Shown here: piece by piece, positions 1 to 9,275 of the stretch
Numbering within the stretch: position 1 is the stretch's first letter
Layout: each line of letters opens with the position of its first letter
Origin: Streptomyces sp. Y2F8-2
Lineage (GTDB): Bacteria; Actinomycetota; Actinomycetes; Streptomycetales; Streptomycetaceae
DNA: 64,000 nt
Assembly: GCF_014905555.1 (NCBI RefSeq)
Contig: NZ_BNGS01000001.1
Span: 806,001-870,000, forward strand
Direction: 5' to 3'
Translations under genes and position numbers: made by a program
Notes under the pieces: model-generated
What the model saw: the letters and a program-made list of their open reading frames with translations, nothing else
Database searches by the model: none
Told to the model about the DNA's origin: nothing

Positions 1-2
1 TG

Positions 3-128
3 AACCGCGCCCTGACCTTCTGGCTGGCGCCCGACCGGCCACGGTCGCGACGCGTCGAGCTCGCGGGCGCCGCCCTGGTGACGGCGTGCTACGCGGGGCT
101 CCTCGCTGTTTTCGGCTTCACCACTTGA
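3..128 (+). CDS. C-terminal end of a membrane protein (partial)
   Basis: Only the last 41 codons lie in the window, read from base 3 to the TGA at 126-128. They contain one hydrophobic stretch (AGAALVTACYAGLLAVFGF) after a basic segment (DRPRSRRVE), which fits a final transmembrane helix. The family cannot be named from this fragment. The next gene begins 22 bases downstream on the same strand, so the two could be cotranscribed. Confidence 0.5.
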   Translation, partial: NRALTFWLAPDRPRSRRVELAGAALVTACYAGLLAVFGFTT

Positions 129-150
129 CGTGCCGAGGTGAGGAGCACAG

Positions 151-1530
151 GTGATGAACCGCCACACCCGAACTCGCCGTCTCGCGGGAATGTCGGTGAG
201 ACGGGACGACGCCGATTACGAAGCCATCCGCACCGCCGCGGTGTGGAACGGGCTCACACCGGCGCGGTACCCGGACGTCATCGTCCGCCCGGCCTCGGCC
301 GACGACGTCGTGGAGGCGGTCCGCCTGGCCCGCGCCCAGGGACTCCGGATCGCCATGCGGTCGGGAGGACACAGCTGGTGCGGGTCACCGCTACGTGACG
401 GCGGCATGCTCATCGACCTGTCCGGACTCCGCACGTGTGCGGTCGACCCGGTCTCCGCAACGGCGACGGTGCGGCCCGGGATCACGGGCCGGGAGCTCAC
501 TCCCGAGCTCGGCCGTCACGGGTTCGCCTTCCCCACGGGCCACTGCGGATCCGTCGCCGTCGGCGGATACCTCCTCAGCGGAGGCCTGGGATGGAACTCC
601 GGAGTCCGTGGACCGGCCTGCGCCGACGTCACAGGCGTCGAAGCCGTCACCGCGAACGGCGAGCCGATCACCTGCAACGAGCGTGAACACCAGGACCTGT
701 TCTGGGCGGCACGCGGAGCGGGTCCCGGTTTCTTCGCCGCGGTCACCGCCTTCCACCTCAGGCTGTATCCACGCCCCGAGGCGATCACCAGCACCACGTG
801 GACCTTCCCCCTCGCGGACGTCGTCGAGGTGACGCACTGGGCCATGGGGGCGTCCTCAGAGCTCCCCCCGAGCGTCGAGCTGAGCTTCTCCCTCGCCACG
901 GCGGACCCCGGCTCGGCGCCGGGCCCGAAAGTGGTGACCGTGACGGGGACCGCCTTCGCCCATTGCAAGCAAGAGGCCTACGACTTCCTGGGACCGCTCC
1001 GGACCTGTCCCCTCGCCGAACGCTCCCTCTCGCGCCGACTGGACGAGCCGATGACGTTCGAGACCCTGTACGACCTCTCCGCCACCCTGTGGGGTCCTGA
1101 GTACCGCTATGCGGCGGACACGCTGTGGTCGGACGCCGACTTCCCCACGCTGCTCGCGCGACTCGCCGACGTCTTCGACGCGGCCCCGTCGAGCAGGTCG
1201 CTGATCCTGGCGCCGGTCTCGCCGGCGGGCCGACCACCCGAGGACATGGCCTTCTCCGCGCTCGGGAACAGCTACGTCGCTCTGTACGCCGTCTGGCAGG
1301 ATCCCCGCCAAGACGCGGTCAACATCAACTGGCTGCGTCAGGCCATGCACGCGATCGAACCCCTGGGGACGGGGCACTACATCGCCGAGGCCGACCTCAC
1401 CGCCGCGTCGTCCCGTGCCCGCCGGTCCTTCGCCCCGGACGACTGGCAGCGGCTGCAGAGCCTCAAGACGACGTACGACCCGGAGGACGTCTTCTGGTCC
1501 TATCTGTCACCTGAGGACGCCTCGCCATGA
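151..1530 (+). CDS. FAD-linked oxidase of the berberine bridge enzyme type
   Basis: A 459-residue flavoprotein with an N-terminal PCMH FAD-binding fold and a C-terminal BBE domain (YDPEDVFWSYLSPED). Both residues expected for bicovalent flavin attachment are visible: the His of MRSGGHSWCG and the Cys of GHCGSVAVGGYLLSGG. Such enzymes oxidise secondary alcohols, sugars or natural-product intermediates and release hydrogen peroxide. Translation starts at GTG 151 or the adjoining ATG 154, behind a GAGGTGAGG site. No secretion signal is evident. It stands alone, convergent with the surface-protein gene and about 11 kb from the cluster, so a role in the phenazine pathway is not implied. Confidence 0.85.
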   Translation: MMNRHTRTRRLAGMSVRRDDADYEAIRTAAVWNGLTPARYPDVIVRPASADDVVEAVRLARAQGLRIAMRSGGHSWCGSPLRDGGMLIDLSGLRTCAVDPVSATATVRPGITGRELTPELGRHGFAFPTGHCGSVAVGGYLLSGGLGWNSGVRGPACADVTGVEAVTANGEPITCNEREHQDLFWAARGAGPGFFAAVTAFHLRLYPRPEAITSTTWTFPLADVVEVTHWAMGASSELPPSVELSFSLATADPGSAPGPKVVTVTGTAFAHCKQEAYDFLGPLRTCPLAERSLSRRLDEPMTFETLYDLSATLWGPEYRYAADTLWSDADFPTLLARLADVFDAAPSSRSLILAPVSPAGRPPEDMAFSALGNSYVALYAVWQDPRQDAVNINWLRQAMHAIEPLGTGHYIAEADLTAASSRARRSFAPDDWQRLQSLKTTYDPEDVFWSYLSPEDASP

Positions 1531-1592
1531 CGCTCGGTCATATTCTCAGTCATATTCGATGACCTTCCGTGACTTGGGCCGCTTCGTATCGC

Positions 1593-2999
1593 TCAGTCGT
1601 GCGTCGACGTCTGCTTCCTGCGGACCAGGAGCAGTGCCGCGCCGCCGGCCAGGACCAGGGCTATCGCCGTGCCCGCGATGAGCGGGGTGGCACTCGACGT
1701 GCCCGTCTCGGCGAGGTTGGTGTCCGTTGCCGTGCCGCCCGCCGTGGCCGGGCTGGGCTCGCTGAGCGTCTGGATCTTCAGGCCGCCCGCGGCGGTCTCC
1801 GTCTTGCAGTCGAGAACGCCCTTGACCCACTTCTTGTAACCTGCCGGGCCCTTGATCGTGAAGTCGTAGGGCTGGTCCTCTTGCAACGGGATGGTCACCT
1901 TCTGTGACGCCCCTGCCGGGATCGTGTGCTCGGCGCCCATCAGATCGAACGTGAACGCCTTGTCGCCCTTGTTCACGGCGGAGATGTCCACAGCACCCTC
2001 GGCACAGTTCTTCTCGGCCGACAGGCCCGGTATGGCGCCCTTCTCGGCCCAGGCCGCCGTGGTCGTGGCCGAGACGGTGGACTCGCTGGAGCCGGCGAGT
2101 ATCTGCGTCTGGCTGCGGGTCTCGGAGGTGAGAGCCCGGCCGACCGGCACGGTGGTCGACGCCTGGACCGTCAGCTCTGCCCAACCGCCCTGCGCCGTCT
2201 TGGGAACCTGGAAGTAGATCCGGCTGCCGTCGGCCGCGGTCGTGACCGGCTTGCCGCCCTTGTCGACGATCTTCACTTGCGTGGTGGCGGCGTCCGCCGG
2301 CGGGGTCACCGTCACGCTGTCCGCGTTCGTGTGCACCGTGACCGGGCCGAGCCGCTCGCCCGGGTGGCCCGCGACGGCCGGCGGGTCGAGGGTCAGGGAC
2401 GCCGCGGGCTCCGGGAGGCTCCGTGCGTGCTTCTCCAGGTAGTCCGCGAGTCTCTCGGCCTGCGGGTCGACCGCGTCCACGTCGGCGCTGTCCGAGAAAC
2501 GCCAGATCGCCACCTGGGTGCCGGCCGCCGCGTCCTGCTCGGTGAGGCCCTTGGCCCCGGCCTCGGCCGCCAACCGCGCCAGGTCGTTCACCTGCGGGTA
2601 GGAGTTCTGCAGGATCCAGCGGATCTTTCCGGCGTTCTTGTTGCCGTTCAGGGACGTGCCGCTCCAGGACGTCTCGTGGTACCTGGCCTCCTTCTGCGTG
2701 GGGTTGCGGATGTCGATGCCGTACGTCTGCAGGGTTCCGCCGTTGTCGACGGACATCTCGAACAGGCCCGCCGACACCTGTTCGTCCGTGCCGCCGCCGT
2801 GGATGACGGCGGCCCCGTAGGTCTTGAGGCCGCCGATGGTCGCGGTCGCCCCGCCCTCGCTCTGCGGCGTCCCGTCGGCGGCCGCCGCCCCCGCGGCGGC
2901 CAGCGGGCCCGCCGCGACGAGTCCGGACACCAGCGTCGCGGCAGCGAGGCGGGCGGCCCCTCGCCTGCGCGCGGACGACGCAGAGAATGCAGCAAACAC
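1593..2999 (-). CDS. TQXA-type thioester-domain surface protein, LAETG anchor, thioester Cys missing
   Basis: 468 residues. In order: a signal peptide (basic start, hydrophobic 18-40), a thioester/TQXA domain (about 50-200), a DUF11/beta-sandwich-like middle, a LAETG sorting motif, a hydrophobic helix and a basic tail (RRKQTSTHD). The family forms an internal Cys-Gln thioester used for covalent attachment to surfaces, and sortase anchors the protein. The Gln is present (TQVA, Gln162) but the usual YCID is Y-G-I-D here (Gly94, codon GGC), so the thioester cannot form as in relatives. The GTG start follows an AAGGGG site. The upstream 275-base gap holds the promoter. Confidence 0.85.
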   Translation of the reverse strand: MFAAFSASSARRRGAARLAAATLVSGLVAAGPLAAAGAAAADGTPQSEGGATATIGGLKTYGAAVIHGGGTDEQVSAGLFEMSVDNGGTLQTYGIDIRNPTQKEARYHETSWSGTSLNGNKNAGKIRWILQNSYPQVNDLARLAAEAGAKGLTEQDAAAGTQVAIWRFSDSADVDAVDPQAERLADYLEKHARSLPEPAASLTLDPPAVAGHPGERLGPVTVHTNADSVTVTPPADAATTQVKIVDKGGKPVTTAADGSRIYFQVPKTAQGGWAELTVQASTTVPVGRALTSETRSQTQILAGSSESTVSATTTAAWAEKGAIPGLSAEKNCAEGAVDISAVNKGDKAFTFDLMGAEHTIPAGASQKVTIPLQEDQPYDFTIKGPAGYKKWVKGVLDCKTETAAGGLKIQTLSEPSPATAGGTATDTNLAETGTSSATPLIAGTAIALVLAGGAALLLVRRKQTSTHD

Positions 3000-3274
3000 A
3001 GAATTCCCCTTCGCGCAGGACCCGTTGACGTGGGGGGCGTGGTCCCACCAGCAGAATCAGAAGCCCCAAGAGCTATGCCCGGCATCCTAGGGAGGCCGCG
3101 CACCCCGCTCCCCGATCATGTGACCCGACGGCCGATCCGACTCGTAATCGTTATCCCTCACACAGCCTGTGAGCTGCGCCTATCGCCCTTAGGGCAGGAA
3201 GCGTCAGCATATGGGGCGATACTTGCGGTGATAAGCCGCAGTCGGGCCAGGACGGATGGCGGCTGTGCCTGACG

Positions 3275-3766
3275 TCACGTCACTCCGGCTGGCTCCGGGC
3301 TCGGTTGCTCCGCCCCTTCTCGCGGGTGTGTCTCCTCCGGCATCCGACTCGTCGGTTCCGTCTCCCAGTTGGGCTCCGGCTGCGCCGTCACTCCGCTCTG
3401 CGTCTCGGGCCGCGACGACCGTCGGAAGGCCGAGGTGCCGCGGGACAGGTCGTGGCCGATCGCCGCCGCGTCGAGGTCCGCCGACAGCCAGCCCTGCCCG
3501 TCGCGCTGCTCGGTCCGCACCTTCAACCGCCCCTGGACGACGAGCGGATCCCCCACCGCCACCGATGCGGCGACGTTCGTGGCCAGCGAGCGCCGGGCCC
3601 ACACCGTGAAGAAGTTGGTGTGCCCGTCCGTCCACACGTTCTTCTCGCGGTCCAGATACCGCGCCGTCACCGCCAGCCGGAAGCGGGCGGTGGGTCCCGT
3701 CGGCGACTCCCGGTAGACCGGCTGTGTGGCGACGTTGCCGACCACGCACACCGTCGTCTCGTTCAT
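3275..3766 (-). CDS. ssb: single-stranded DNA-binding protein (SSB family)
   Basis: An OB-fold SSB of 163 residues starting MNETTVCVVGNVATQPV, with the typical core (FRLAVTARY, TDGHTNFFTV, PLVVQGRLKVR). It binds single-stranded DNA in replication, repair or uptake. The C-terminal tail is acidic to Pro-rich but lacks the classic DDDIPF tip seen in housekeeping Streptomyces SSB, so this is probably the secondary paralogue (SsbB-like). I chose the ATG at 3766 because GGGAGGGG lies 7-14 bases upstream; a longer start 10 codons earlier has no such site. The 293 bases between it and the GTPase gene show no convincing gene. Confidence 0.85.
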   Translation of the reverse strand: MNETTVCVVGNVATQPVYRESPTGPTARFRLAVTARYLDREKNVWTDGHTNFFTVWARRSLATNVAASVAVGDPLVVQGRLKVRTEQRDGQGWLSADLDAAAIGHDLSRGTSAFRRSSRPETQSGVTAQPEPNWETEPTSRMPEETHPREGAEQPSPEPAGVT

Positions 3767-4059
3767 GGCGAATCCCCTCCCTCGCTCCGGCCGCACGCCG
3801 AAGCGGAACGCGTACGGGCCTGTCCCGCACGGATGCGTCTGCCGCAGCGGCCACGCCCTGTCGCCCGCCGCCGCCGCACGGCGACCGCGTCGTCCGCGAT
3901 CGCCGCGAAGCCAGACTGCCTCCGTCGGCCCGAGCCCGCTGGGCCCTGTGGGCTACCGCCCGGTTGTGGAAAACTCCGCCACCCGAACGAGTGCCTCCGC
4001 CCCTTCCCGTGCCTGTGCGACGCCTCCGTCAGCTCTCCGACGCGGCGGCCGCACGGCGC

Positions 4060-6087
4060 TCACCCCACCCGCGCCCCCACCCCGGCCCCCGCCACCTTCG
4101 CGTACTGCTCCCGCACTTCCCGGTACCGCAGCAGTTCCGCCGCCACCGGATCCAGGACCCGGGCCCGTCCGCACGCGGCTGCCGCGTCCCTCAGCCGCCG
4201 TTCCGCCTCGAGGCCGTACCGCCGGGCCGGTCCGCGGGCCGCCACCCCGCAGCCCCACTCGACGCCCGGACCACCGGCCAGGCCGACCAGCAACAGCAGC
4301 AGCGGCATCCAGAGGCCCGACGGCATGAACCCGACGACCTGCCCCACCAACCACACACACCCCAGAAGTTGCAGAAGCGTCATCGACGCCTGGGCGAGCA
4401 CGGCGACCCGCCACCAGCCCGGCCGGGGCGGCCGCCCCGAGGGCGGGGTGGTGCGCAGCGCCAGTTCGTCCAGCGCCTCCGGCAGCCCCTGCGCGCCCCG
4501 TACCGCGGCCTCGCGCACCGCCTGGGCCCAGGGCGCCGGCAGCCCGGCCGTCGCCCGGTCCGCCACCGTCCGCACGGCCTGCTCGACGCACTGCCGCGCG
4601 GTGGCCTCCCCGTCCGGGGGCATGGGCACCGGCAGGCGTCCCGTGGAGGGTTCCCGCCGGTCCCGGTACCACCTCCACAGCCGCAGCCACGGCGTGCCGC
4701 ACGCGCGGTTGGCGTGCCGCAGCCAGGCGCGCTCGGCGGCCTCCCCCGCAGCGGTCGCGCCGACCGCGTCCGCGAGCCGCCCGGCGAACTCCTCACGCGT
4801 CTCCTCGGTGAGCCCGGCATGGCCCGCGGTGGCATAGACCGGCCGCAGCCGGGCGGCGGCCACGTCCACGTCCGCGGAGACACGGCGCGCGGCAGCCCCC
4901 CGCTCGGCCACGAACTGTCCGAGCGCCTCGCGCAGTTCCCCCACGCCCTCGCCGGTGAGCGCGGACAGCGCCAGCACGGTCGCGCCCGGCTCGCCGTACT
5001 CCCCCAGGGCGATCCCGTCCCCGTCGAGCAGCCGCCGCAGATCGTCGAGGACCTGCTCGGCGGCCTCCCCGGGGAGCCGGTCGACCTGGTTGAGGACGAC
5101 GAACATGACCTCGGCGTGCCCGGCCAGGGGCCGCAGATAGCGCTCGTGGAGAACGGCGTCGGCGTACTTCTCGGGGTCGACCACCCAGATGACGGCGTCC
5201 ACCAGGGCCAGAATGCGGTCGACCTGCTGCCGGTGTTCCACGGCCGCGGAGTCGTGGTCGGGCAGGTCGACCAGGACGAGGCCGCTCAGCCGCGCCTCGC
5301 CCTCGGGGTTCGGCAGGGGGCGTCGACGCAGCCGCCCCGCAACGCCCAGGCGGTCGAGCAGCGGGCCCGTGCCGTCGCTCCAACTGCACGCGATCGGCGC
5401 GGCGGTGGTCGGCCGGCGCAGCCCGGTCTCGGAGAGGGGCACGCCGGCGAGCGCGTTGAAGAGCGTCGACTTCCCGCTGCCGGTGGCCCCCGCGACGGCG
5501 ACCACGGTGTGCTCCCCGGAGAGCCTGCGACGCGCGGCCGCCTCGTCCAGCACCCGGCCCGCCTCCACGAGCGTGCTGCTGTCCAGCCGGGTCCGCGACA
5601 GACCCACCAGTTCGCGCAGTGCGTCCAGCCGGGAGCGCAGCGGCCCGTCGTAGGCGAGCGGCGCGGGCTGCCGTACGGCCGCGTCACCCGGCGCGTCCGG
5701 TCTGGTGCCGTCCGGCGGGACGGCCGTACCGGGCGTACGGCGGGCGATCAGTCCGTCGTCCCAGACGGTCGGGGACTCCGTATGCGCCGCCGGGTCGCCG
5801 TGCTGCACGCGCGCGTGCCGGTCGTCGTCCGCCGGGCCCCCGGTCGGGGGCGTCGCCTTCGGGACGCCCATCGGGACGCCCATCGGGGAGCTGTGCGGCA
5901 CGCCGATGTCCGCACGGGTCTGCTCCGCCGCGGAATCGTGCTCCTCACGCGCGTACTCGCCGACTGACCGTCCGTCGCCCGCCCGCTGCTCGGCGGTGGC
6001 GACGACCCCTTCCGCGAGCTCGTGTTCGGGACTTTTTGCGTGACCCATGTGCTCGGTGTGATCCCTGGCGGCGGTCACCGCGGTCAC
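4060..6087 (-). CDS. dynamin/YfjP-like GTPase with C-terminal membrane segment
   Basis: 675 residues. A poorly conserved acidic N-terminus leads into a GTPase domain with P-loop GATGSGKST, switch segment DLPD and base-recognition NQVD. Near the C-terminus are two hydrophobic helices ([27 protein letters not shown]). This layout matches the YfjP/EngA-like or dynamin-related GTPases that Streptomyces carries as a pair. The GTG start at 6087 overlaps the stop of the upstream GTPase gene by GTGA, so the two are translationally coupled and probably act as partners, perhaps at the membrane. Starts at GTG 6078 or ATG 6045 are possible. Confidence 0.8.
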   Translation of the reverse strand: MTAVTAARDHTEHMGHAKSPEHELAEGVVATAEQRAGDGRSVGEYAREEHDSAAEQTRADIGVPHSSPMGVPMGVPKATPPTGGPADDDRHARVQHGDPAAHTESPTVWDDGLIARRTPGTAVPPDGTRPDAPGDAAVRQPAPLAYDGPLRSRLDALRELVGLSRTRLDSSTLVEAGRVLDEAAARRRLSGEHTVVAVAGATGSGKSTLFNALAGVPLSETGLRRPTTAAPIACSWSDGTGPLLDRLGVAGRLRRRPLPNPEGEARLSGLVLVDLPDHDSAAVEHRQQVDRILALVDAVIWVVDPEKYADAVLHERYLRPLAGHAEVMFVVLNQVDRLPGEAAEQVLDDLRRLLDGDGIALGEYGEPGATVLALSALTGEGVGELREALGQFVAERGAAARRVSADVDVAAARLRPVYATAGHAGLTEETREEFAGRLADAVGATAAGEAAERAWLRHANRACGTPWLRLWRWYRDRREPSTGRLPVPMPPDGEATARQCVEQAVRTVADRATAGLPAPWAQAVREAAVRGAQGLPEALDELALRTTPPSGRPPRPGWWRVAVLAQASMTLLQLLGCVWLVGQVVGFMPSGLWMPLLLLLVGLAGGPGVEWGCGVAARGPARRYGLEAERRLRDAAAACGRARVLDPVAAELLRYREVREQYAKVAGAGVGARVG

Positions 6088-7691
6088 CTCTCCTTCTCGA
6101 GTACGGACAGCGCGGCGATGAGATCGGCCTGGGGCTCGGCGTGGACGTCGAGGGCGTCGAGGGGGGCGAGGCGGCGTTCGCGTTCCGTGCGCAGGGCCCG
6201 GTCGAGGTACTCCGAGAGCAGCCGCGCGGCCCGGTCGCGCAGCCGCAGCGCCCGATGCGCGCCGATCCGCTCGGCAAGCCCCTCGCCGGCCGCCCGCGCC
6301 CGCCCTCCGCCGAGCAGGGCCGTGGCGACGAGGGCGGCCACCTCCTCGGCGTCCGGGGCGGTGCTCTTGTCCAGGTCGCGCACCGCTTCCTCGGAGTACT
6401 CCTCCAGGACGCGCCGCCAGCGTCGTACGGTCATCCCGATGCGGTGCTCGGCGCTGTCCAGCGTGGGGTCGCGCTGCATCAGTTCCGGGGTCGCCGCGGC
6501 GGGTTCGCGACGCCAGGCCTCCTCGACGCGCTCGTCGGCGGCTGCGATCGCGCACAGCAGCAGGGCGCCGAGGCTGTCGACGAGGGCGTCCAGCAGTTCC
6601 CCGGCGGTGCAGTCCACGGGGTGGCCGCGCCAGCGTTTCAGGGCGTCGCCGGCGAGGACGGCCCCGGACTCCAGACGCTCCCGCACGCGCGCGCACTCGC
6701 TGTCGTACGCGGTGTCGACGGCCGCGGTGAGCCGAAGAGCGGCGGCGTACTGGGCGGCGGCGGCGCCGGCCAGTTCCGGCAGCCGGGCCCTGAGCGAGTC
6801 GAGGACTCCCTGGGCCGTCCGTGTCATGGCGGCCTCCCGGGCGGCGGGATCCCGGACCAGGTTCGCGAGCCACAAGCGCAGCGGCTCGACGGCGGTGGCG
6901 GGCAGCAGCCCCCCGCCCCAGGCGGACTCGGGCAGCTCGGGCACGGTGAACCGGGGGACGTCGCCGAGCCCGGCCTTGGTGAGCAGGGCGCCGTACTGCC
7001 GCGACACCTCGGACACGACCTGGTGCGGTACCCGGTCGAGCACGGTGACGAGGGTCGCGCGGTACTCCTTGGCGGTGCGCAGCAGGTGCCAGGGCACGGC
7101 GTCGGCGTAGCGGGCGGCGGTGGTGACCAGGACCCAGACGTCGGCGGCGCAGATCAGCTCGGCGGCGAGGATCCGGTTGCCCGCGACCAGGGAGTCGATG
7201 TCGGGCGCGTCGAGGAGGGCGAGCCCGCGCGGGAGCGTGTCGGCGGTCTCGATGCGCAGCACCCGCTCCTCGCGGCCCACGGCGGTGCGTGGGTCGTCGC
7301 CGGACTCCTGCTGCGGCACCCATACGCGCGGAAGGGTGGGCAGGACGCGCATACGGCTGAACCAGTGGTGGTCGCCCGGATGGCAGACCAGGACGGGCGT
7401 TCGGGTGGTGGGCCGGAGGACGCCCGCCTCGCTGACCTTGCGCCCTACGAGGGAATTGACGAGCGTCGACTTGCCGCTCCCGGTCGATCCCCCGATGACG
7501 GCCAGAAGGGGCGCTTCAGGCTCTCGCAGCCGGGGCACCACATAGTCGTCGAGCTGTGCGAGAAGCTCGTCGCGGTTCGCACGCGCGCGTGGAGCCCCGG
7601 CCAGGGGCAGCGGGAAGCGTGCGGCGGCGACACGGTCGCGCAGGGCGGAGAGTGCGTCGAGCAGCTGAGGCCGTACGTCCAAGGTCACCAC
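6084..7691 (-). CDS. dynamin-family GTPase, first of a coupled pair
   Basis: About 535 residues with P-loop [10 protein letters not shown], a switch region LLDAPDID and a long helical C-terminal half typical of dynamin-like GTPases. There is no clear membrane helix, unlike its partner, so it may be the soluble half of a heteromeric pair. In Streptomyces such paired genes resemble the DynA/DynB type, but I cannot assign orthology. The start is uncertain: GTG 7691 or 7688 ([11 protein letters not shown]) fits the family, and an ATG at 7730 would add 13 residues. No strong ribosome site is seen before any of them. It overlaps the next gene by four bases. Confidence 0.8.
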   Translation of the reverse strand: MVTLDVRPQLLDALSALRDRVAAARFPLPLAGAPRARANRDELLAQLDDYVVPRLREPEAPLLAVIGGSTGSGKSTLVNSLVGRKVSEAGVLRPTTRTPVLVCHPGDHHWFSRMRVLPTLPRVWVPQQESGDDPRTAVGREERVLRIETADTLPRGLALLDAPDIDSLVAGNRILAAELICAADVWVLVTTAARYADAVPWHLLRTAKEYRATLVTVLDRVPHQVVSEVSRQYGALLTKAGLGDVPRFTVPELPESAWGGGLLPATAVEPLRLWLANLVRDPAAREAAMTRTAQGVLDSLRARLPELAGAAAAQYAAALRLTAAVDTAYDSECARVRERLESGAVLAGDALKRWRGHPVDCTAGELLDALVDSLGALLLCAIAAADERVEEAWRREPAAATPELMQRDPTLDSAEHRIGMTVRRWRRVLEEYSEEAVRDLDKSTAPDAEEVAALVATALLGGGRARAAGEGLAERIGAHRALRLRDRAARLLSEYLDRALRTERERRLAPLDALDVHAEPQADLIAALSVLEKER

Positions 7692-7995
7692 ATGCGAAGA
7701 ATGCCCAACTTTGGACGCTTTCTGAAGCATATGGCGATGTCTGCGCGCCGAAGGACAGACGGGACGGATGGGGCGACTGGGACCCAGGCATAACGAGTGC
7801 ACAACACCCGGGGCGTGGAACGCCAAAAGCGATGCACGATTCGCACCTGCCTGCGATTATCGGACCGCTTCACTGAACCTCCACACGGAGCCACGGAGGC
7901 GAAGCAACAGGGACAAGGGCCCGGGGAGCCCTATCCTTGTCCCCGGCAAGGTCACGGATCAGCCCGTCCGGGCCCCACGACAGGCCACCACACAG

Positions 7996-8068
7996 GCCCC
8001 CGTAGCTCAGTGGATAGAGCAGGCGCCTTCTAAGCGCTTGGCCGCAGGTTCGAGTCCTGCCGGGGGCG
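7996..8068 (+). tRNA. tRNA-Arg (anticodon TCT)
   Basis: A 73-base cloverleaf. The acceptor arm GCCCCCG pairs with CGGGGGC, there is a D-loop AGTGGATAGA, the anticodon loop CTTCTAA gives TCT, and the T-arm is GGTTCGAGTCC. The CCA is not encoded. It reads AGA codons, which are rare in this genome. A 16-bp hairpin terminator follows 17 bases downstream. Remnants of an integrase lie just beyond on the other strand, so the 3' end is a likely historical attachment site. Confidence 0.97.
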
Positions 8069-8085
8069 CCGCCCACGACCAGCGA

Positions 8086-8121
8086 AAACGCCCCGGAGGG
8101 AATCTTCCCTCCGGGGCGTTT
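8086..8121 (+). terminator. rho-independent terminator of tRNA-Arg
   Basis: A perfect 16-bp stem (8086-8101 with 8106-8121, AAACGCCCCGGAGGG arm) closes a 4-base loop and ends in TTT. It is placed directly after the tRNA. Confidence 0.9.
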
Positions 8122-8158
8122 CGTGTCTCTGACGGCAACGCTGAGGGCAACGGCCCCG

Positions 8159-8276
8159 TCACTCGTCGGCCAGCAGGCTCCCCAGCCTGTCCTGGGTGGC
8201 CTGGAGGCTGAACCTGCACCAGCTTGGCGACGTTACGCCGCACCAGTTCCTCGCGGGCGGCACGCGGGAGGGCGTT
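8159..8276 (-). pseudogene. relic of a tyrosine integrase
   Basis: The minus-strand translation of 8276-8217 reads NALPRAAREELVRRNVAKLV, the typical core-binding-domain segment of actinomycete tyrosine integrases (NAL-x2-A-x-REEL-x2-RNVAKLV). The reading then leaves the family, and a different frame runs QATQDRLGSLLADE to a stop at 8159, which could be a fused C-terminal end. No catalytic R-H-R-Y residues remain. The relic abuts tRNA-Arg, the usual target of such elements, so this looks like the scar of an excised or decayed integrative element. Confidence 0.55.
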
Positions 8277-8303
8277 CCCCGGCCCGAAGCCGCTTCGCCG
8301 ACC

Positions 8304-8885
8304 TCAGTACTGACTGTTGCGGAAGCCGATGGCCACGGCGCCCCACCAGCAGGCCTGAGACACCAGAGCCGTCGCGGCTCCCCAAGCCAGGAGGCTCGGC
8401 GTGACCACGGCACTGCCCTGTTGCTTCATGCGTCTGTTGAGGAGCCCGGCTTGGAGGCCGTTGAGGGTGAGGACGAGCACCAGCCCCAACTTGATGCGGG
8501 TCAGGGCGGAGCCGAGGTTCGGGTGGAGCATTACGCCGCTGGCCACGAGACCGGCGAGGCCGCTCCAGATCAGGAGGTGGAGGTGGGCTGTGCTGTTCAG
8601 GGCGTCGCGCAAGGTGCACCGGCCTGTCAGATACAGGAGCGCATGGTAGTCAGCCACCAAGACGGCCCCGAAGCCGAGCACGAGCGAGGCCAGGTGGGCA
8701 AAAAGCGCCACGGTGTGGAGGGTGGCGTCCACTCGCAGATGCAGGGATATCCAGGTGCAGGCCGAGAAGGCCAGGCAGACGGCCAGCGCGGCCGCTCCGA
8801 CCGTCCACCATGTGTCGTACAGCCCCAACCGCCGGGTGGGCGCCGCCTCAGGGGACACGGATGGCTCCGAGGGCAGCACGGACAC
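8304..8885 (-). CDS. small multi-pass membrane protein, iron-box controlled
   Basis: 193 residues with about five hydrophobic segments (AAALAVCLAFSACTWI, LFAHLASLVLGFGAVLV, LIWSGLAGLVASGVML, KLGLVLVLTLNGLQ, AWGAATALVSQACWW). His residues sit in or beside helices (LHTVALFAH, DYHALL, STAHLHLL), so haem or metal binding is conceivable. I do not recognise the family. GTG 8885 follows ACTTAGGAG. A 19-base iron box lies 31 bases upstream of the start codon, so the gene is expected to be repressed by a DmdR/IdeR regulator in iron-replete cells. An iron-linked transport or reductase function would be in keeping. Confidence 0.75.
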   Translation of the reverse strand: MSVLPSEPSVSPEAAPTRRLGLYDTWWTVGAAALAVCLAFSACTWISLHLRVDATLHTVALFAHLASLVLGFGAVLVADYHALLYLTGRCTLRDALNSTAHLHLLIWSGLAGLVASGVMLHPNLGSALTRIKLGLVLVLTLNGLQAGLLNRRMKQQGSAVVTPSLLAWGAATALVSQACWWGAVAIGFRNSQY

Positions 8886-8915
8886 AGGCGACTCCTAAGT
8901 GATCACAGACGATAG

Positions 8916-8934
8916 TTAGGTAAGGCTCACCTAA
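8916..8934. promoter_or_regulatory. iron box (DmdR1/IdeR-type operator)
   Basis: TTAGGTAAGGCTCACCTAA matches the DtxR/IdeR/DmdR palindrome TTAGGTTAGGCTAACCTAA at nearly all positions, with intact TTAGGT and ACCTAA arms. It lies just upstream of the 193-residue membrane-protein gene on the minus strand. Confidence 0.88.
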
Positions 8935-9275
8935 GGATGATTTTCAGTCAAGTCGCCATGTGAACGGGGTTGCAGCCGCGACGCGAGCGTGATCAGAGCG
9001 TGCCATTCCCGCGACCTGAGCTCGGCGACGCGCGGCTGCACGGCTGCACGGCAGGGAAGTACAGCAACCCCGCCGACTAGCACCGACCGGCCATACTCCT
9101 CACTGGTCGCCTGGCCGGCACGGCAGACCTCAGTGACCTTTGCCCATAGCTCGCATCGAGGGGCGGCCTCACATCCACAGCTGAACATCGACGACGCCGG
9201 TCGGAGGGCGTACACGAGCGCTCCCTCGGCCGCAGCAACGCCAGGTTCACCAGGAGTGCGATTGCGTTCGACCAC
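8931..9275 (-). CDS. hypothetical protein
   Basis: A 114-residue open frame whose central and C-terminal part (ELWAKVTEVCRAGQATSEEY, LVGGVAVLPCRA, LRSREWHALITLASRLQ) has protein-like composition and five Cys residues. The family is not recognised. The GTG start at 9275 lies inside the end of the small hydrophobic-protein gene, and the stop touches the iron box. It may be real, a decayed gene, or chance. The N-terminal 30 residues are the least convincing part. Confidence 0.4.
   Translation of the reverse strand: MVERNRTPGEPGVAAAEGALVYALRPASSMFSCGCEAAPRCELWAKVTEVCRAGQATSEEYGRSVLVGGVAVLPCRAAVQPRVAELRSREWHALITLASRLQPRSHGDLTENHP

Noticed and set aside
1546..3069. 507-codon minus-strand frame over the surface protein gene
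   Set aside because: Composition is Arg/Gly-rich and it lacks any domain; the overlapping frame has signal peptide, TQXA domain and LAETG anchor.
4060..7323. One open frame of 1087 codons spanning both GTPase genes
   Set aside because: The upstream 400 codons are Arg/Pro-rich antisense-like sequence and the region is better read as the first GTPase in another frame; the real second gene starts at 6087 with a GTGA overlap.
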